Position numbers and translations under genes: made by a program
Assembly: GCA_963726125.1 (NCBI GenBank)
Contig: CAVSBG010000006.1
Location: 682,001-746,000, forward strand
Length of the DNA: 64,000 nucleotides
From: JAMXLO01 sp963726125
GTDB lineage: Bacteria > Pseudomonadota > Alphaproteobacteria > Acetobacterales > Acetobacteraceae
Reading direction: 5' to 3'
Shown: positions 25,834-34,927 of the stretch, one piece after another
How positions within the stretch are numbered: the first letter of the stretch is position 1
Layout: the number at the start of each line of letters is the position of its first letter
Notes under the pieces: generated by a model
The model's database searches: none
What the model was told of the DNA's origin: nothing
The model's input: only the letters and a program-made list of their open reading frames with translations

Positions 25834-26634
25834 TTATTCCGCGGTCCACCCGCCGTCGATGAGCAGCGAAGTCCCGGTGACCAGCGCGGCGGCATCCGAG
25901 GCAAGAAAGACCACCGCTCCCATCAGGTCCTCAACCGTTCCCAACCGACCGAGCTTGATCCGACGCAGCACGTCGGCGTGGAATTCCTTATCGTTCCAGA
26001 ACGGTCGCGTCAGCGGCGTGTCGATGAACGTCGGACCAATGGAATTCACCCGGATGCGGTGTGGCGCCAGGTCGATCGCCATCGCCTTGGTCAAACCCTC
26101 GATGCCATGCTTGCTCATGCAATAGACGGTGCGTCGCGCGCCGCCGACGTGCCCCATTTGTGACGAAACGTGGATGATGGAGCCGCCTCTGCCCGATTGC
26201 ACCATGCGCCGCGCCACCGCCTGGGCGACGAAGAACGCCGCGCGCTGATTGAGCATGGTGATGGCATCGTAGTCCTGTTCGGTCACGTCCAGGAAAGGTG
26301 CAGGACGATTCGTGCCGGCGTTGTTCACCAGCACGTCCAATGGTGGCTGCGCGTCGATCGCCCCGCGAACCGCGGCGAGGTCGGTCACGTCCAGGACCAG
26401 TGGCTCGGCACTGCCACCTTCGACGCGGATCTGCGCGGCGGCGGCTTCGACCTCCGCCGCGGTGCGGGCGGCCAACACGACATGCGCGCCGGCCTGCGCC
26501 AGCGCGGCAGCAGCCGCCAAGCCGATGCCACGACCGGCACCAGTCACCAGTGCGCGACGGCCATCGAGTCGGAAGGAAGGCGTGCGGGGCAGGGTCTGTC
26601 GGGCGTCGGTCACCGAAGCAGTTCCCATCGTCAT
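25834..26634 (-). CDS. Short-chain dehydrogenase/reductase (SDR)
   Basis: NAD(P)-dependent classical SDR, 266 residues from ATG 26634, which overlaps the stop of the GT9-like gene as ATGA. Cofactor motif TGAGRGIG (about residue 32), NNAG (about 104), catalytic Ser in IIHVSSQMG (about 158) and YCMSK (Tyr/Lys, about 170). C-terminal LLIDGGWTAE is typical. The reaction is unknown. The overlap ties it translationally to the glycosyltransferase, yet it could equally serve the Liv/HisD-like catabolic operon that starts 150 bases downstream. Confidence 0.88.
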   Translation of the reverse strand: MTMGTASVTDARQTLPRTPSFRLDGRRALVTGAGRGIGLAAAAALAQAGAHVVLAARTAAEVEAAAAQIRVEGGSAEPLVLDVTDLAAVRGAIDAQPPLDVLVNNAGTNRPAPFLDVTEQDYDAITMLNQRAAFFVAQAVARRMVQSGRGGSIIHVSSQMGHVGGARRTVYCMSKHGIEGLTKAMAIDLAPHRIRVNSIGPTFIDTPLTRPFWNDKEFHADVLRRIKLGRLGTVEDLMGAVVFLASDAAALVTGTSLLIDGGWTAE

Positions 26635-27806
26635 GTCATGGCGATGAAGCGCAGGAAACAATCAGTCACGAATTCTGGGTCAAAATCGGCAAATTCCACG
26701 CGCGACTTCGACAGTGACACGTCGTACTTCCCCATCGGGGTCAGAAAGAGTCGGCTCGCGGAGATGCGTTCGTAGTTGTATTGCGTGATCACAAAAATAT
26801 TCGGATACAGGTACTGATGTACGGAATGGTCCAGAAAAACATGCAGGCCCAGGTTGGGTATGTCGAGACCTGCCGAGATCGGCCACATCAGTGAGTTGAC
26901 ACTGACAATGTAAAGCGGAGGTTGTTCCGCCTTGAGCGCTTTCAACAGCAATATCGTATCGTTCGGCGTGATGCTGGTCACATCGATTTCGATGAGATTG
27001 TCGTCCTCAAACCCGGCCTTCGTGAAATTCACCACGAGACAATCCTCAGCGAGCAAGCGACGCACAAGCTGGTCGATGTGAGGATAGACATAGCCCGATG
27101 AGCGAGCGCCGAAATGGCAACAAACAAGCCGACGCGCGGAGGATGCCTGGATGCGCTGTCGAATCCTGGAAAGGATGGCCTTGGCGGTCTCCGTGAAATC
27201 GCCGCTGGTGTGGAGCATCGGTCCGCGCACGGGCAACTTGACTGGTAGGCCGAACGTTTCCAGCAGAGCGGTCTCACGATGACTGATCTCCGCGACGCTC
27301 TCGTAGATCACGGGCAGGATCAGGAAATGTTCTGGCACGTTTGGTAGCGCATCGCGAAAATCATAATCGACCCATTGCCAGCCTGGATGGCCACGAAACG
27401 AGAAGACCCGATCGAACACGGGGTTGGCACGCAACAAGTGGAACACCAGTGGAGAGTTCACCGAATCCGCGTTGCTGGATGCGTAAGCGTAAATTGGGAG
27501 ATCCGGATGAGCGAGATGCAGTGCCTCGATCAGGGGCGTGGCCATCAGGTAGTCGCCGATTCCCATGAAGAAGATCAGCGCAATCCCGTCCACCTGCCTG
27601 GTCCGCCGTGCCCGGGCGATGTCATAGTAGAACGTTCCACCGTAACGGGAACGACGCATGGCGAAGCGGGACGCGTGGCGGAGTCGTCCCGAATACATCA
27701 CGGAATGGATTGAGCGATGCGCGTAGAACAGGAGCGTACCGGGAGGCGCCGTGTGCATACCGATCCGTAGATAGGCCCTTCGGATCAGCCCGAGCAGTCG
27801 ACGCAT
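26631..27806 (-). CDS. Glycosyltransferase family 9-like protein
   Basis: A 391-residue protein resembling the GT9 (lipopolysaccharide heptosyltransferase) fold. The N-terminal Rossmann-like half begins with FFMGIGDYLMATPLIEAL (about residues 79-96), matching the GT9 pattern of an early glycine-aspartate and PxxxxL. The second half has CCHFGARSSGYVYPHIDQLV (about 230), where the nucleotide-sugar would bind. The N-terminal 60 residues are basic and may contact membrane. It starts on the last base of the preceding methyltransferase stop codon, so the two are coupled. Sugar donor and acceptor are unknown; a surface-glycan role is inferred. Confidence 0.65.
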   Translation of the reverse strand: MRRLLGLIRRAYLRIGMHTAPPGTLLFYAHRSIHSVMYSGRLRHASRFAMRRSRYGGTFYYDIARARRTRQVDGIALIFFMGIGDYLMATPLIEALHLAHPDLPIYAYASSNADSVNSPLVFHLLRANPVFDRVFSFRGHPGWQWVDYDFRDALPNVPEHFLILPVIYESVAEISHRETALLETFGLPVKLPVRGPMLHTSGDFTETAKAILSRIRQRIQASSARRLVCCHFGARSSGYVYPHIDQLVRRLLAEDCLVVNFTKAGFEDDNLIEIDVTSITPNDTILLLKALKAEQPPLYIVSVNSLMWPISAGLDIPNLGLHVFLDHSVHQYLYPNIFVITQYNYERISASRLFLTPMGKYDVSLSKSRVEFADFDPEFVTDCFLRFIAMT

Positions 27807-28645
27807 CAGGCAGCGCTAGTTTGGTGGCCCCGGCTGTAGATCGCCGTGTAGATATTATCGTAGCTGCGACCGAGGATATCCAACTTGCCGCGCAAGGCAT
27901 CTTCAGGATGGCCCTCGGCGATCTTCTTTGGCAGACCCCACTTGGTCAAAACCGTATTCAGGCTTTCGCGCGAAAAATAATGCAGGTGCTCGCCGGGCTT
28001 GTAGTGGCGCCATAGATTCGGGGTCGACAGCAGGAAGTCCGGCGGATCGGGAATTGAGACGATGACGTTTCCGGTGTTCAGTCCGAATATCAGATCGAAC
28101 TCCGGCAAATGCTCGATCGAATCGAAGAAGCAAATGAGGTCGAAGTCGATCGTCGTATCATAGTCCACTTCTGGTACGCCGAAGTCTTCGCCGTGCAGAT
28201 CAATACCGAAGATATCCATGCCCTCGCGCTGGGCAAGCTTCAGAAACGCACCATTGCCGTAACCGATGTCGAGAACCTTGCTGCCTTGCGGAAGCCGAAG
28301 GTGCTGCTGGATAAACTCCCAGCGTATCCGTGACATGGCTTCATGCGGTCTGTGGTCGTACTGATGGGCATAATCGGCATCATAGACCATGGAGACATGG
28401 AGATCCGACTGAAAGACGTGCCGACATCCGTGGCACGAAGCGAGGTTGTACCGTCCTCGTGCGATGTGCGATTCGCGGCACGCTGGGCAGCGTGACGGGC
28501 CCTGTCGAGAAACAGCCTCTTGCAGGGAAATGGCTTCGCGTGATTCGGAGGCCGACGCGACGCGCATGGACTCTGCTCCGGCGAATTGCCGCTGATCCAT
28601 AAAATCGTTGGGCACTGCTATGCCTTCCCCTTCGTTGCTTCCCAC
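27806..28645 (-). CDS. Class I SAM methyltransferase with N-terminal zinc ribbon
   Basis: A 279-residue methyltransferase. A short zinc-ribbon-like region has two CxxC pairs (CPAC about residue 53, CHGC about 70). The SAM domain has motif I VLDIGYGNGAFLKLA (about 124-138), acidic post-I FGIDLHG and motif IV LICFFDSIEHLPEF. This architecture is common in sugar or glycan methyltransferases next to glycosyltransferases. It overlaps the GT9-like gene by one base. Acceptor unknown. Confidence 0.8.
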   Translation of the reverse strand: MGSNEGEGIAVPNDFMDQRQFAGAESMRVASASESREAISLQEAVSRQGPSRCPACRESHIARGRYNLASCHGCRHVFQSDLHVSMVYDADYAHQYDHRPHEAMSRIRWEFIQQHLRLPQGSKVLDIGYGNGAFLKLAQREGMDIFGIDLHGEDFGVPEVDYDTTIDFDLICFFDSIEHLPEFDLIFGLNTGNVIVSIPDPPDFLLSTPNLWRHYKPGEHLHYFSRESLNTVLTKWGLPKKIAEGHPEDALRGKLDILGRSYDNIYTAIYSRGHQTSAA

Positions 28646-29481
28646 CCCGAATGGAACAGCCCCCGGGACGCGCGATCCATCTTACGATTGCCACAGAACG
28701 CCGCGTGAAGGCAATGCCTCCATTGGCCTTGCTCCAGTCAGAACGCCAATGCGGTAGCATCGATAATTCATACGCGAATACTCGGTGCTTACCATGTTCA
28801 GAGATCCAGGCATCAACTGCTGTCATGACCATCCCGGCGCAAGCCAGGACGGCAACGCCCAGCGAGAAAGGGGACGAAAAATTGCCGCGGCAAATTGTAT
28901 GCGACGCTTGTGACCCATCGACGAAGAGGCCCTCACCCAACCTCAGATTTTTGAACTGAGCCGCATGGGCGCGCATTGCTCTGAGCCGAACTCGTTGCCA
29001 GCCCAACGTTGGCGGCTGCGCCGATGAGGCCCAAACCTCCAACACAGCAGTTTGCTTTGCTCTTCTCGCCGTAGGAATCCCGCGTAGATACGATTCGGCC
29101 GATATCGCCGGAGCAGCGACTTCTCTCGGCGTATCCCCGAGGCAACTCAGCGTTTGGATTGAAGACGAAGTCTGTAACAACGTCGTGTGGCCCGTTGCCC
29201 GGGCTGTCAGCTGAATGAATCTCCGCGCACTCCCACGCTGTCCGTCCTGGAGAATAGTATTTAATCGTGTGCTACGAAGGTCACTTAGCCGGTGTTGCCG
29301 AACACTGACCACCCCGGGCCAGTTCTGATACCGACAGCGTCATCACCGGATGCGGTGCCATCGTGGCCGCAAAAGTTGCGATGCCCCTTCGTCGAGCTTG
29401 CGCACTACCGGAAGCCATCTCCCGACTGGCCGTCGCACTGAACTTCGTCGCAAAGCCCTACATCGGAAACCGGGACGCCCC
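28646..29481. other. 836-bp stretch without a supported gene
   Basis: A long minus-strand frame (28380-29312) overlaps the methyltransferase gene and has shadow-like composition, so I do not call it. On the plus strand at about 29310-29486 a short frame ending at a TAG reads like protein (AIVAAKVAMPLRRACALPE, then LNFVAKPYIG) but has no start or family match, and may be a gene remnant. The segment separates two glycan-related methyltransferases and could be an old insertion or deletion scar. No transposase remnant or terminator was recognised. Confidence 0.35.
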
Positions 29482-30477
29482 TTAGCCGGCGATCCGAAAG
29501 GCTCCGCTATGCTCCAACAACGTAAAACCCAACGGCTCCATTTGGAGACCATGCCGTTGTGTCCATTCCTTTGTCGCCTTCACGGAATGCGCTTGCCAGT
29601 TAGGGAAATTATACCAGTCATCAAAGACCAGGATAGTGCCGTGGCGGACGCGATCCGCCAGTCCTTCAAGGACGGTGCAAACGGATTCGTAGAGATCACA
29701 GTCGATGTAGGCAAAGGCGATCGGCGCGTCGAACTGTTGCCGCCATTTGGGTATCGTGTCCTCGAACCAGCCGGCATGAATCGTTGTATCAGGGGGGAGA
29801 TCGGGGACAGCGCCACCGAGATCGAAGGCGAATTTCGACACCGCCAGGCTCATGGCTTCTGGCACCCCAAGCCAGCTATCGAAAGCATGATAAGCACGAT
29901 CCGGAAATTTTGGTCTCATCAACCACGTCACCGCCCCCTTGAACACACCGAACTCGGCGAAGTCGCCCTCGGCTGGAACCAGCGGGACCAGCGCTTCGAG
30001 CAACTCTGGGCGGCGAGCATAATTCGGTGCGCGGTCAGCGTGCCCGTGCAACCATGCGGCGGAACTCGCGGCGGCTTCAAACTGTGCGGGAACACGAATG
30101 TCCTTGAGCATCGCATGAAGCGCGCCACCTGCGTAAAGCCGGTTTTCAACAACTTCATTCAGCAGCAAATGGGCCGATGGAAGCGGGTCACTGACGGCCA
30201 CGCGCAGTCCATTTAGCTCCGCCTGCACGGCAGCGAGCGACGTTTCCAGCACTTGCAGCACTTGCAGTCCTGCTTCGGCACCCTGCAGAGCCGTTCGTAG
30301 CGCCCGTACTTCGTTCTCGGATTTTCGCAGTTCGGCCTGCGCAACCTGCACTTCAGCCTCTGTCCGGCGAAGCAGCGATTGCGAATTTCGTTCGTTCTCG
30401 TTCCAATGGGAGACCGTACTGGTGCGCACCAATCGTATACCCAGAACGGACAGCACATTGTTGATAAGCCGCTTCAT
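29482..30477 (-). CDS. TylF/MycF-type class I methyltransferase with coiled-coil N-terminus
   Basis: A 331-residue protein. Residues about 25-95 are Glu/Gln/Leu-rich with heptad character (ARTEAEVQVAQAELRKSENE-like), predicting a coiled coil. The C-terminal domain matches the TylF macrocin O-methyltransferase group: FAEFGVFKGAVTWLM (motif I region, about 178), AYIDCDLYESV (about 262) and ILVFDDWYNFPNWQAH with the paired aspartates that bind a metal in family members. Substrates in this family are usually sugars on glycans or macrolides; neighbours here suggest a glycan. Confidence 0.82.
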   Translation of the reverse strand: MKRLINNVLSVLGIRLVRTSTVSHWNENERNSQSLLRRTEAEVQVAQAELRKSENEVRALRTALQGAEAGLQVLQVLETSLAAVQAELNGLRVAVSDPLPSAHLLLNEVVENRLYAGGALHAMLKDIRVPAQFEAAASSAAWLHGHADRAPNYARRPELLEALVPLVPAEGDFAEFGVFKGAVTWLMRPKFPDRAYHAFDSWLGVPEAMSLAVSKFAFDLGGAVPDLPPDTTIHAGWFEDTIPKWRQQFDAPIAFAYIDCDLYESVCTVLEGLADRVRHGTILVFDDWYNFPNWQAHSVKATKEWTQRHGLQMEPLGFTLLEHSGAFRIAG

Positions 30478-30525
30478 GCGGCCTGAATAGACGAGGAGCG
30501 TTCATCAAGCAATTACAAACGCAAA

Positions 30526-30556
30526 TTGCTCCCGCCCCTCAAGGGGACGGGAGCAA
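30526..30556 (-). terminator. Rho-independent terminator-like hairpin after the RTX-like gene
   Basis: TTGCTCCCGCCCCT (30526-30539) pairs with 30542-30556 over 14 positions with a single mismatch and a tiny loop. On the minus strand it lies about 67 bases beyond the stop of the gene at 30623 and is followed by a T-rich stretch (TTTGCGTTTG), fitting a terminator for that gene before the TylF-like gene. Confidence 0.7.
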
Positions 30557-30622
30557 CTGCATCAATCGCCTGCCAACATGCAGGAAAAGCTTGCGGCTGG
30601 ATTAACCAGCCGCGCCGCCACC

Positions 30623-32437
30623 TTACGTCGAGGACACGTGCCCGGTCAGCTGCGAGAGAGACGTGCCGAGGAACGTGATCTTCGTATTGTCGGACAAAGT
30701 AAGCGTAGTGTTGTTGAACGCGCTCGTTGCAGTGCTCAGAGCATGTGCAGCCTCGCCGGCCCCATACCCAGCCAACAGAACCTGGTCGGTGCCGCTGGCG
30801 GGGAACCCACCAACAACGTCACTCGGCGCGGCGCCATTTATCACTGCCTTGGTGAAGACGAAGTGGTTGCTGCCGCCGCCGCCAACCATGGTGTCCGTGC
30901 CGACGCCAGCATTGAAGGTATCCGCACCAGTGCCGCCAGCCATCGATACCGCACTGCCGCCTACGGTTCCACCTGACATGACGTCATTCGTGGCCGAGTT
31001 AGTCGCATTGAGCGTTTCGCTGCCGCCACCGGCGACATAGACCATCCCACTTGAGGTTGCCGGCGCGCCACCGTAGACGATCGATCCACCAGCGCCGCCA
31101 AACAGAGTAGCCCCCGCTGCGCCAGCGAACACCGTGGACGCACCGCCGCCACCAATGAATGTCAGCAAGCCACTGCCGCCGAACACCGCGAGACTGGTGG
31201 TGCCCTGAGCATTGATGAGCGACTGACCGGTGCTGAGACCGACAGTGTCATCGCCTGATCCGGTTGCCACGACATTCAGCAGACCTGAGCCGCCAAATAC
31301 ACTGCCGGCAGAACCCGACAGAGTGACCGTGGTAAGCGCGCTGAGTGCGCTCATATCAAGGTTGGCACCGGATGCATTGACCTGGAGGACGCCGGTGTTG
31401 CCAAACACCGTCGCATTCGCACCCGAGATCGAAAGGTTTGTCGATCCTGTGCCCGCACCAACCACATCCCCGGTGCCCGTGAGGGTCGCCGCAATGTCGC
31501 CACTGCTGCCAAAGATCGTGTCGTCATTGCCAGTCATCAGACCAGTGACACCACCCGCTCCCGCGAAGATGCCCGCTCCAGTGCCGGACGACGTGACCGC
31601 CACCGCACCGCTGCCACCGCCCACGCTGTCCGCCGTGCCATCATCGAGTACGCTGGTCGCACCAGTGCCGGCGAACACAACGCCGTTAGAGCCACCCAGC
31701 GTGATCGCAGCAGGTCCGATCAAGCCAAACTCAGCACCGGTGGACCCGGCGGCCGCAACAGCAGTGAACAACCCGGACGCACCGCCGAATACTGTCTCCG
31801 CGGCACCCGCCAGCGTGATCGCGGCAAAGCCAGACGTGAGGCCGACCTTGTCATCAGCACCACTCGCGAAGATCGAGGATGCACCCGAACCAGCATTGAT
31901 GACGCCGCTCGCGCCCGTCATCGACATCACATTAAAGCCGGTACCACCGGTGATCGTCTGGTTCAAGCCGGCCGCAGTGAGTGTGTCGTTGCCGTTGTTG
32001 CCAGTTACCTGTGCGCCCGCATCGGCGGCCGTCAGGTTCAATACGTTATTCGCGCCCGCCGTGCTTGCATTGACGTCGCCAACCACGATCTGGCCGGGGT
32101 CATTGACCGTGACCTGGCTGCCGCCGCCAAGCACAGTCGTGGTCGCTGAACCTTGCAGCGTCACCGCCTGGCTGGTCGCGTCGATCACGACCCAACCGGC
32201 CAAATTGGAATAGGTACCACCGCCCTCGATGAGCAGCTCGTGCACCCCATCGATGTTGTTCGGTGACGGGGCCGCACCGCCGCCAGCGATCGACACAATC
32301 TCGAGATTGTTAGCGCTTTGCGCCTGGAGCAACAGAGTTGCGATAGACGTCGCCAGCGCAGCGTTGGCTGGATTATTATACGATGCCGCAAGGCCAAAAG
32401 TAGAACCGCCGGTGCCTGGGATTGTTACCGTTGTCAT
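30623..32437 (-). CDS. Glycine-rich beta-solenoid / RTX-like surface or secreted protein
   Basis: A 604-residue protein made of degenerate repeats rich in Gly, Ala, Thr, Ser and Asn, with recurring units such as VFGGSGLLNVV, GTGDVVGAGTGSTNL and FAGAAGATLFGGAGG. A few near-canonical calcium-binding nonapeptides occur (GNNGNDTLT, GGTGADTFNAGVGTDTM near residue 495). There is no N-terminal signal peptide, which together with the RTX-like C-terminal part suggests type I secretion. The final 60 residues (HFVFTKAVINGAAPSDVV, then NNTTLTLSDNTKITFLG) look like the end domain of RTX proteins. No hlyBD-type exporter is nearby. Function is unknown: an adhesin or S-layer-like component is possible, and downstream glycan enzymes may modify it. 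Confidence 0.75.
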   Translation of the reverse strand: MTTVTIPGTGGSTFGLAASYNNPANAALATSIATLLLQAQSANNLEIVSIAGGGAAPSPNNIDGVHELLIEGGGTYSNLAGWVVIDATSQAVTLQGSATTTVLGGGSQVTVNDPGQIVVGDVNASTAGANNVLNLTAADAGAQVTGNNGNDTLTAAGLNQTITGGTGFNVMSMTGASGVINAGSGASSIFASGADDKVGLTSGFAAITLAGAAETVFGGASGLFTAVAAAGSTGAEFGLIGPAAITLGGSNGVVFAGTGATSVLDDGTADSVGGGSGAVAVTSSGTGAGIFAGAGGVTGLMTGNDDTIFGSSGDIAATLTGTGDVVGAGTGSTNLSISGANATVFGNTGVLQVNASGANLDMSALSALTTVTLSGSAGSVFGGSGLLNVVATGSGDDTVGLSTGQSLINAQGTTSLAVFGGSGLLTFIGGGGASTVFAGAAGATLFGGAGGSIVYGGAPATSSGMVYVAGGGSETLNATNSATNDVMSGGTVGGSAVSMAGGTGADTFNAGVGTDTMVGGGGSNHFVFTKAVINGAAPSDVVGGFPASGTDQVLLAGYGAGEAAHALSTATSAFNNTTLTLSDNTKITFLGTSLSQLTGHVSST

Positions 32438-33309
32438 TATGCTCTCCGTCTGAGGTCGCCAGCCAGCCCGGATAATTCGGCTACCGGACCGGCCGAATTA
32501 TGGACACCTGCCAGCTTTTTGCAACCCATTTTCTCGCCTGTGGAAGATTTTCAGATTCAGTTCCGGTGCGCTCGGCGCCATTGGCTTATACCCAGCCCGA
32601 ACCGACGGGAGCGCAAAACATTTCGTGAGCGGCGCATGATTAACGAAATGCCCCGGCCCCGCAAAAAACCGCCTGTTTGCGCCGCTTGCGGCCCGCATAC
32701 CCCGGTCATCGGAAGGACCTGGACATAGGACGCCGAGGACCGAACGGATCACGCCACCGCTCCGATTGCTGCCATGCAACAATTGGTTCGTACACCGCCA
32801 AACGTTCGAACCCGCCCCCGATCCGCGACGTCGTCCGCAAAATCCATGTGAAGTCGTGAACAATTCAAGAACAAAGTAAATCGAGGTTTCGCAGGCGATA
32901 ACGGGATGAATAACTTTAACTGCTGCGGCGAATGAATGCCTTATCGCTATCGTTGCGGCGCACAGCCCTCGGTGAACAGGAACGGTTCAACGCATCCAAA
33001 CAGATCATCTGGCGGCGTGGATGCCTGCGGCCTGGCTCTCGCATCGAGACGACGCCCAGGGAGCCATTGCCTAGGGATTCCGCTTTGGCTGCACGCCGGG
33101 ACGCCGCCTCGAACGGGACGGCGGGTCATTGGAAAATCCTTGTATATCAAAGCTTTATTTCTGATGGCTCGCCGCCCGATGTGCCGACGGCGACCCTAAG
33201 CCAGATGCACGCGGCCGAACCGGGCCGGTCGATGCAAACTGCGATATCGATCCAACGACGTCCCCCGATTCGCGTGATCGGGCACGCGAGATAGGGGAGC
33301 GCTGCGCGC
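32438..33309. other. 872-bp stretch without a supported gene
   Basis: The region between the divergently oriented repeat-rich gene start and the 3' end of the crotonase-fold gene. Frames at 32498-32863 (minus) and 32932-33294 (plus) lack ribosome sites and family resemblance. An AT-richer patch at 32850-32935 (CAATTCAAGAACAAAGTAAA) stands out from the GC-rich surroundings and may hold regulatory sequence. Part of the first 150 bases should be the promoter and leader of the RTX-like gene. Confidence 0.35.
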
Positions 33310-34089
33310 CTAACGCGCCTTGAAGTCCGGCAACCGGCGCTCTGCCATCGCCTTGACGCCCTCGCGGAAGTCCTCGGTATTGCGCAGCCAGTCCTGTTCC
33401 TCGTATTCGCGCTCCGTTGCCGCGGCGACCGCGTCAGCCAGGCCGCGGCGCAGCGTCTCCCGAGTCGCCACAATGGCGAGCGGCGCCGATTGGGCGATCT
33501 CGGTGGCGAGTTCCGTCGCCCGGTGCCTCACCGCTTCGAGCGGCACGCAGTAGTCTGCCAGACCGATCGCCAACGCCTGCTCACCAGTCAGACGGCGGCC
33601 GGTGTACATCAACAGCGCCGCTTGCTGCGCCCCGATCAGACGAGGCAGCGACGCTGTCAGACCGAACCCGGGATGGAACCCCAGCCGGGTGAAGTTGACC
33701 GAGAACCGTGCCTCCGGACAGGTGACGCGAAAATCGGCCATCACCGCCAGGCCGACGCCGGCCCCCACCGCCGCGCCATGCACTGCGGCCACGATGGGCT
33801 TGCCGGTGCGCCACAGCCGTTGCGCCTCCTTATATAGATGTCGGCCACGCTTCAATCCGCGCGCGACGCCATCCGCGCCGCGGCTGCCGAAATCGGCACC
33901 GGCGCAGAAGTGCTTGCCCTCGGAGCACAGCACGATAGCACGGACCTCCGGCGTGCGGTCATAGCCCTCCAGCACATCGGCAATCTCGCCCACCATGTCG
34001 GTGTCGACGAAGTTGTTGGGTCCGCGCCGGATCTCGATCGTCGCGACCATGCCCGACTGCTCAGCGCCGATATGCTCGTAGGTTGCCAT
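33310..34089 (-). CDS. Enoyl-CoA hydratase/isomerase (crotonase) family, both catalytic Glu absent
   Basis: Crotonase-fold protein, 259 residues, with the oxyanion-hole segments GKHFCAGADFG (about residues 58-68) and HGAAVGAGVGLAVMADFRV (about 104-122). Aligned by eye to rat enoyl-CoA hydratase, the first catalytic glutamate (GGGCEL) is glycine here (GAGVGL) and the second (GQPEILLG) is phenylalanine (SVNFTRLG). It is therefore unlikely to be a normal 2-enoyl-CoA hydratase. Isomerase, hydrolase or C-C bond hydrolase activity as in other crotonases is possible. It is divergent from the acyl-CoA cluster starting at 34160 and probably shares its regulation. A GGCAGGA ribosome site precedes the ATG. 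Confidence 0.88.
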   Translation of the reverse strand: MATYEHIGAEQSGMVATIEIRRGPNNFVDTDMVGEIADVLEGYDRTPEVRAIVLCSEGKHFCAGADFGSRGADGVARGLKRGRHLYKEAQRLWRTGKPIVAAVHGAAVGAGVGLAVMADFRVTCPEARFSVNFTRLGFHPGFGLTASLPRLIGAQQAALLMYTGRRLTGEQALAIGLADYCVPLEAVRHRATELATEIAQSAPLAIVATRETLRRGLADAVAAATEREYEEQDWLRNTEDFREGVKAMAERRLPDFKAR

Positions 34090-34159
34090 GTTTCCTGCCC
34101 TTGCTCTTCCGCTGGAGTGCGCCTCGTGCGAACCTTACCCGCCAGTAAGGGCGGAGGAA

Positions 34160-34927
34160 ATGGCGGTGGCAAAGCTCGACCGCAACGGCGTGGCAATCCA
34201 CTACGAGGTGCATGGCCAAGGCCCCGCAATCCTGCTGTCCCATGGCTACAGCGCAACCTGCCGCATGTGGGATGGCCAGATCGCAGCGCTGCGCGACCGC
34301 TACCAGGTGGTCGTGTGGGACATGCGCGGGCATGGCCAAAGCGATTATCCGGATGATCCGGCAGCTTATTCCGAGGTGACCACGGTCGAGGACATGGCCG
34401 CCATCCTGGCCGCCTGCGGCATTCAGCGCGCGGTGATCGGTGGTCTGTCGCTGGGCGGCTACATGTCGCTCGCGTTCCACCGGACGCACCCCGCGATGAC
34501 GCGGGCGCTGATGATCTTCGACACCGGCCCTGGCTTCCGCAAAGCGGAGGCCCGCGAAGCCTGGAACCAGCGGGCGCGCCAGCGGGCGGACGATCTGGAT
34601 GCGCGAGGGCTGGCAGCGCTCGGCACCAGCGATGAGGTCCGCATGAGCCAGCATCGCGATGCGACTGGCCTGGCCGGGGCGGCACGCGGCATGCTGACGC
34701 AGCGCGACGACTCGGTGATCGCATCACTGGAGACGATCAGTGTGCCGAGCCTCGTGTTGGTGGGCAGCGACGACACCAATTTCCTGGCTGCCACGGACTA
34801 CATGGCGCGGAAGATCCCGGGCGCCGCCAAGGTGGTGGTCCAGGATGCGGGCCATGCGTCAAACCTGCACCAGCCGGCAGCCTTCAACCGTGCCGTCGAG
34901 GCGTTCCTGGGAGGTCTGCCGGCATGA
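34160..34927 (+). CDS. Alpha/beta-fold hydrolase
   Basis: A 255-residue serine hydrolase of the alpha/beta family. ATG 34160 has a strong GGAGGAA ribosome site; the open frame upstream lacks one. The oxyanion/HG region is LLSHGYSATCRMWDGQ (about residues 28-43), the nucleophile serine sits in GGLSLGG (about 97), the acid in LVGSDDTNF and the histidine in DAGHASN (about 233). It overlaps the first acyl-CoA dehydrogenase gene by ATGA, placing it in the same catabolic operon. It may open a lactone or cleave an ester or a carbon-carbon bond before CoA chemistry; substrate unknown. Confidence 0.88.
   Translation: MAVAKLDRNGVAIHYEVHGQGPAILLSHGYSATCRMWDGQIAALRDRYQVVVWDMRGHGQSDYPDDPAAYSEVTTVEDMAAILAACGIQRAVIGGLSLGGYMSLAFHRTHPAMTRALMIFDTGPGFRKAEAREAWNQRARQRADDLDARGLAALGTSDEVRMSQHRDATGLAGAARGMLTQRDDSVIASLETISVPSLVLVGSDDTNFLAATDYMARKIPGAAKVVVQDAGHASNLHQPAAFNRAVEAFLGGLPA

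Noticed and set aside
28380..29312. 310-codon open frame on the minus strand
   Set aside because: It overlaps the N-terminal part of the zinc-ribbon methyltransferase in another frame, has Arg/Ser-rich shadow-like composition and no ribosome site or family resemblance.
31230..32213. 327-codon Pro/Ala-rich plus-strand open frame
   Set aside because: Antisense of the glycine-rich repeat gene; its composition is the mirror of GGX codons, so it is a by-product of the repeats.
30623..32437. Possible CRISPR or VNTR array
   Set aside because: The repetition is degenerate coding repeat in frame with a 604-residue protein; no identical repeat-spacer pattern.
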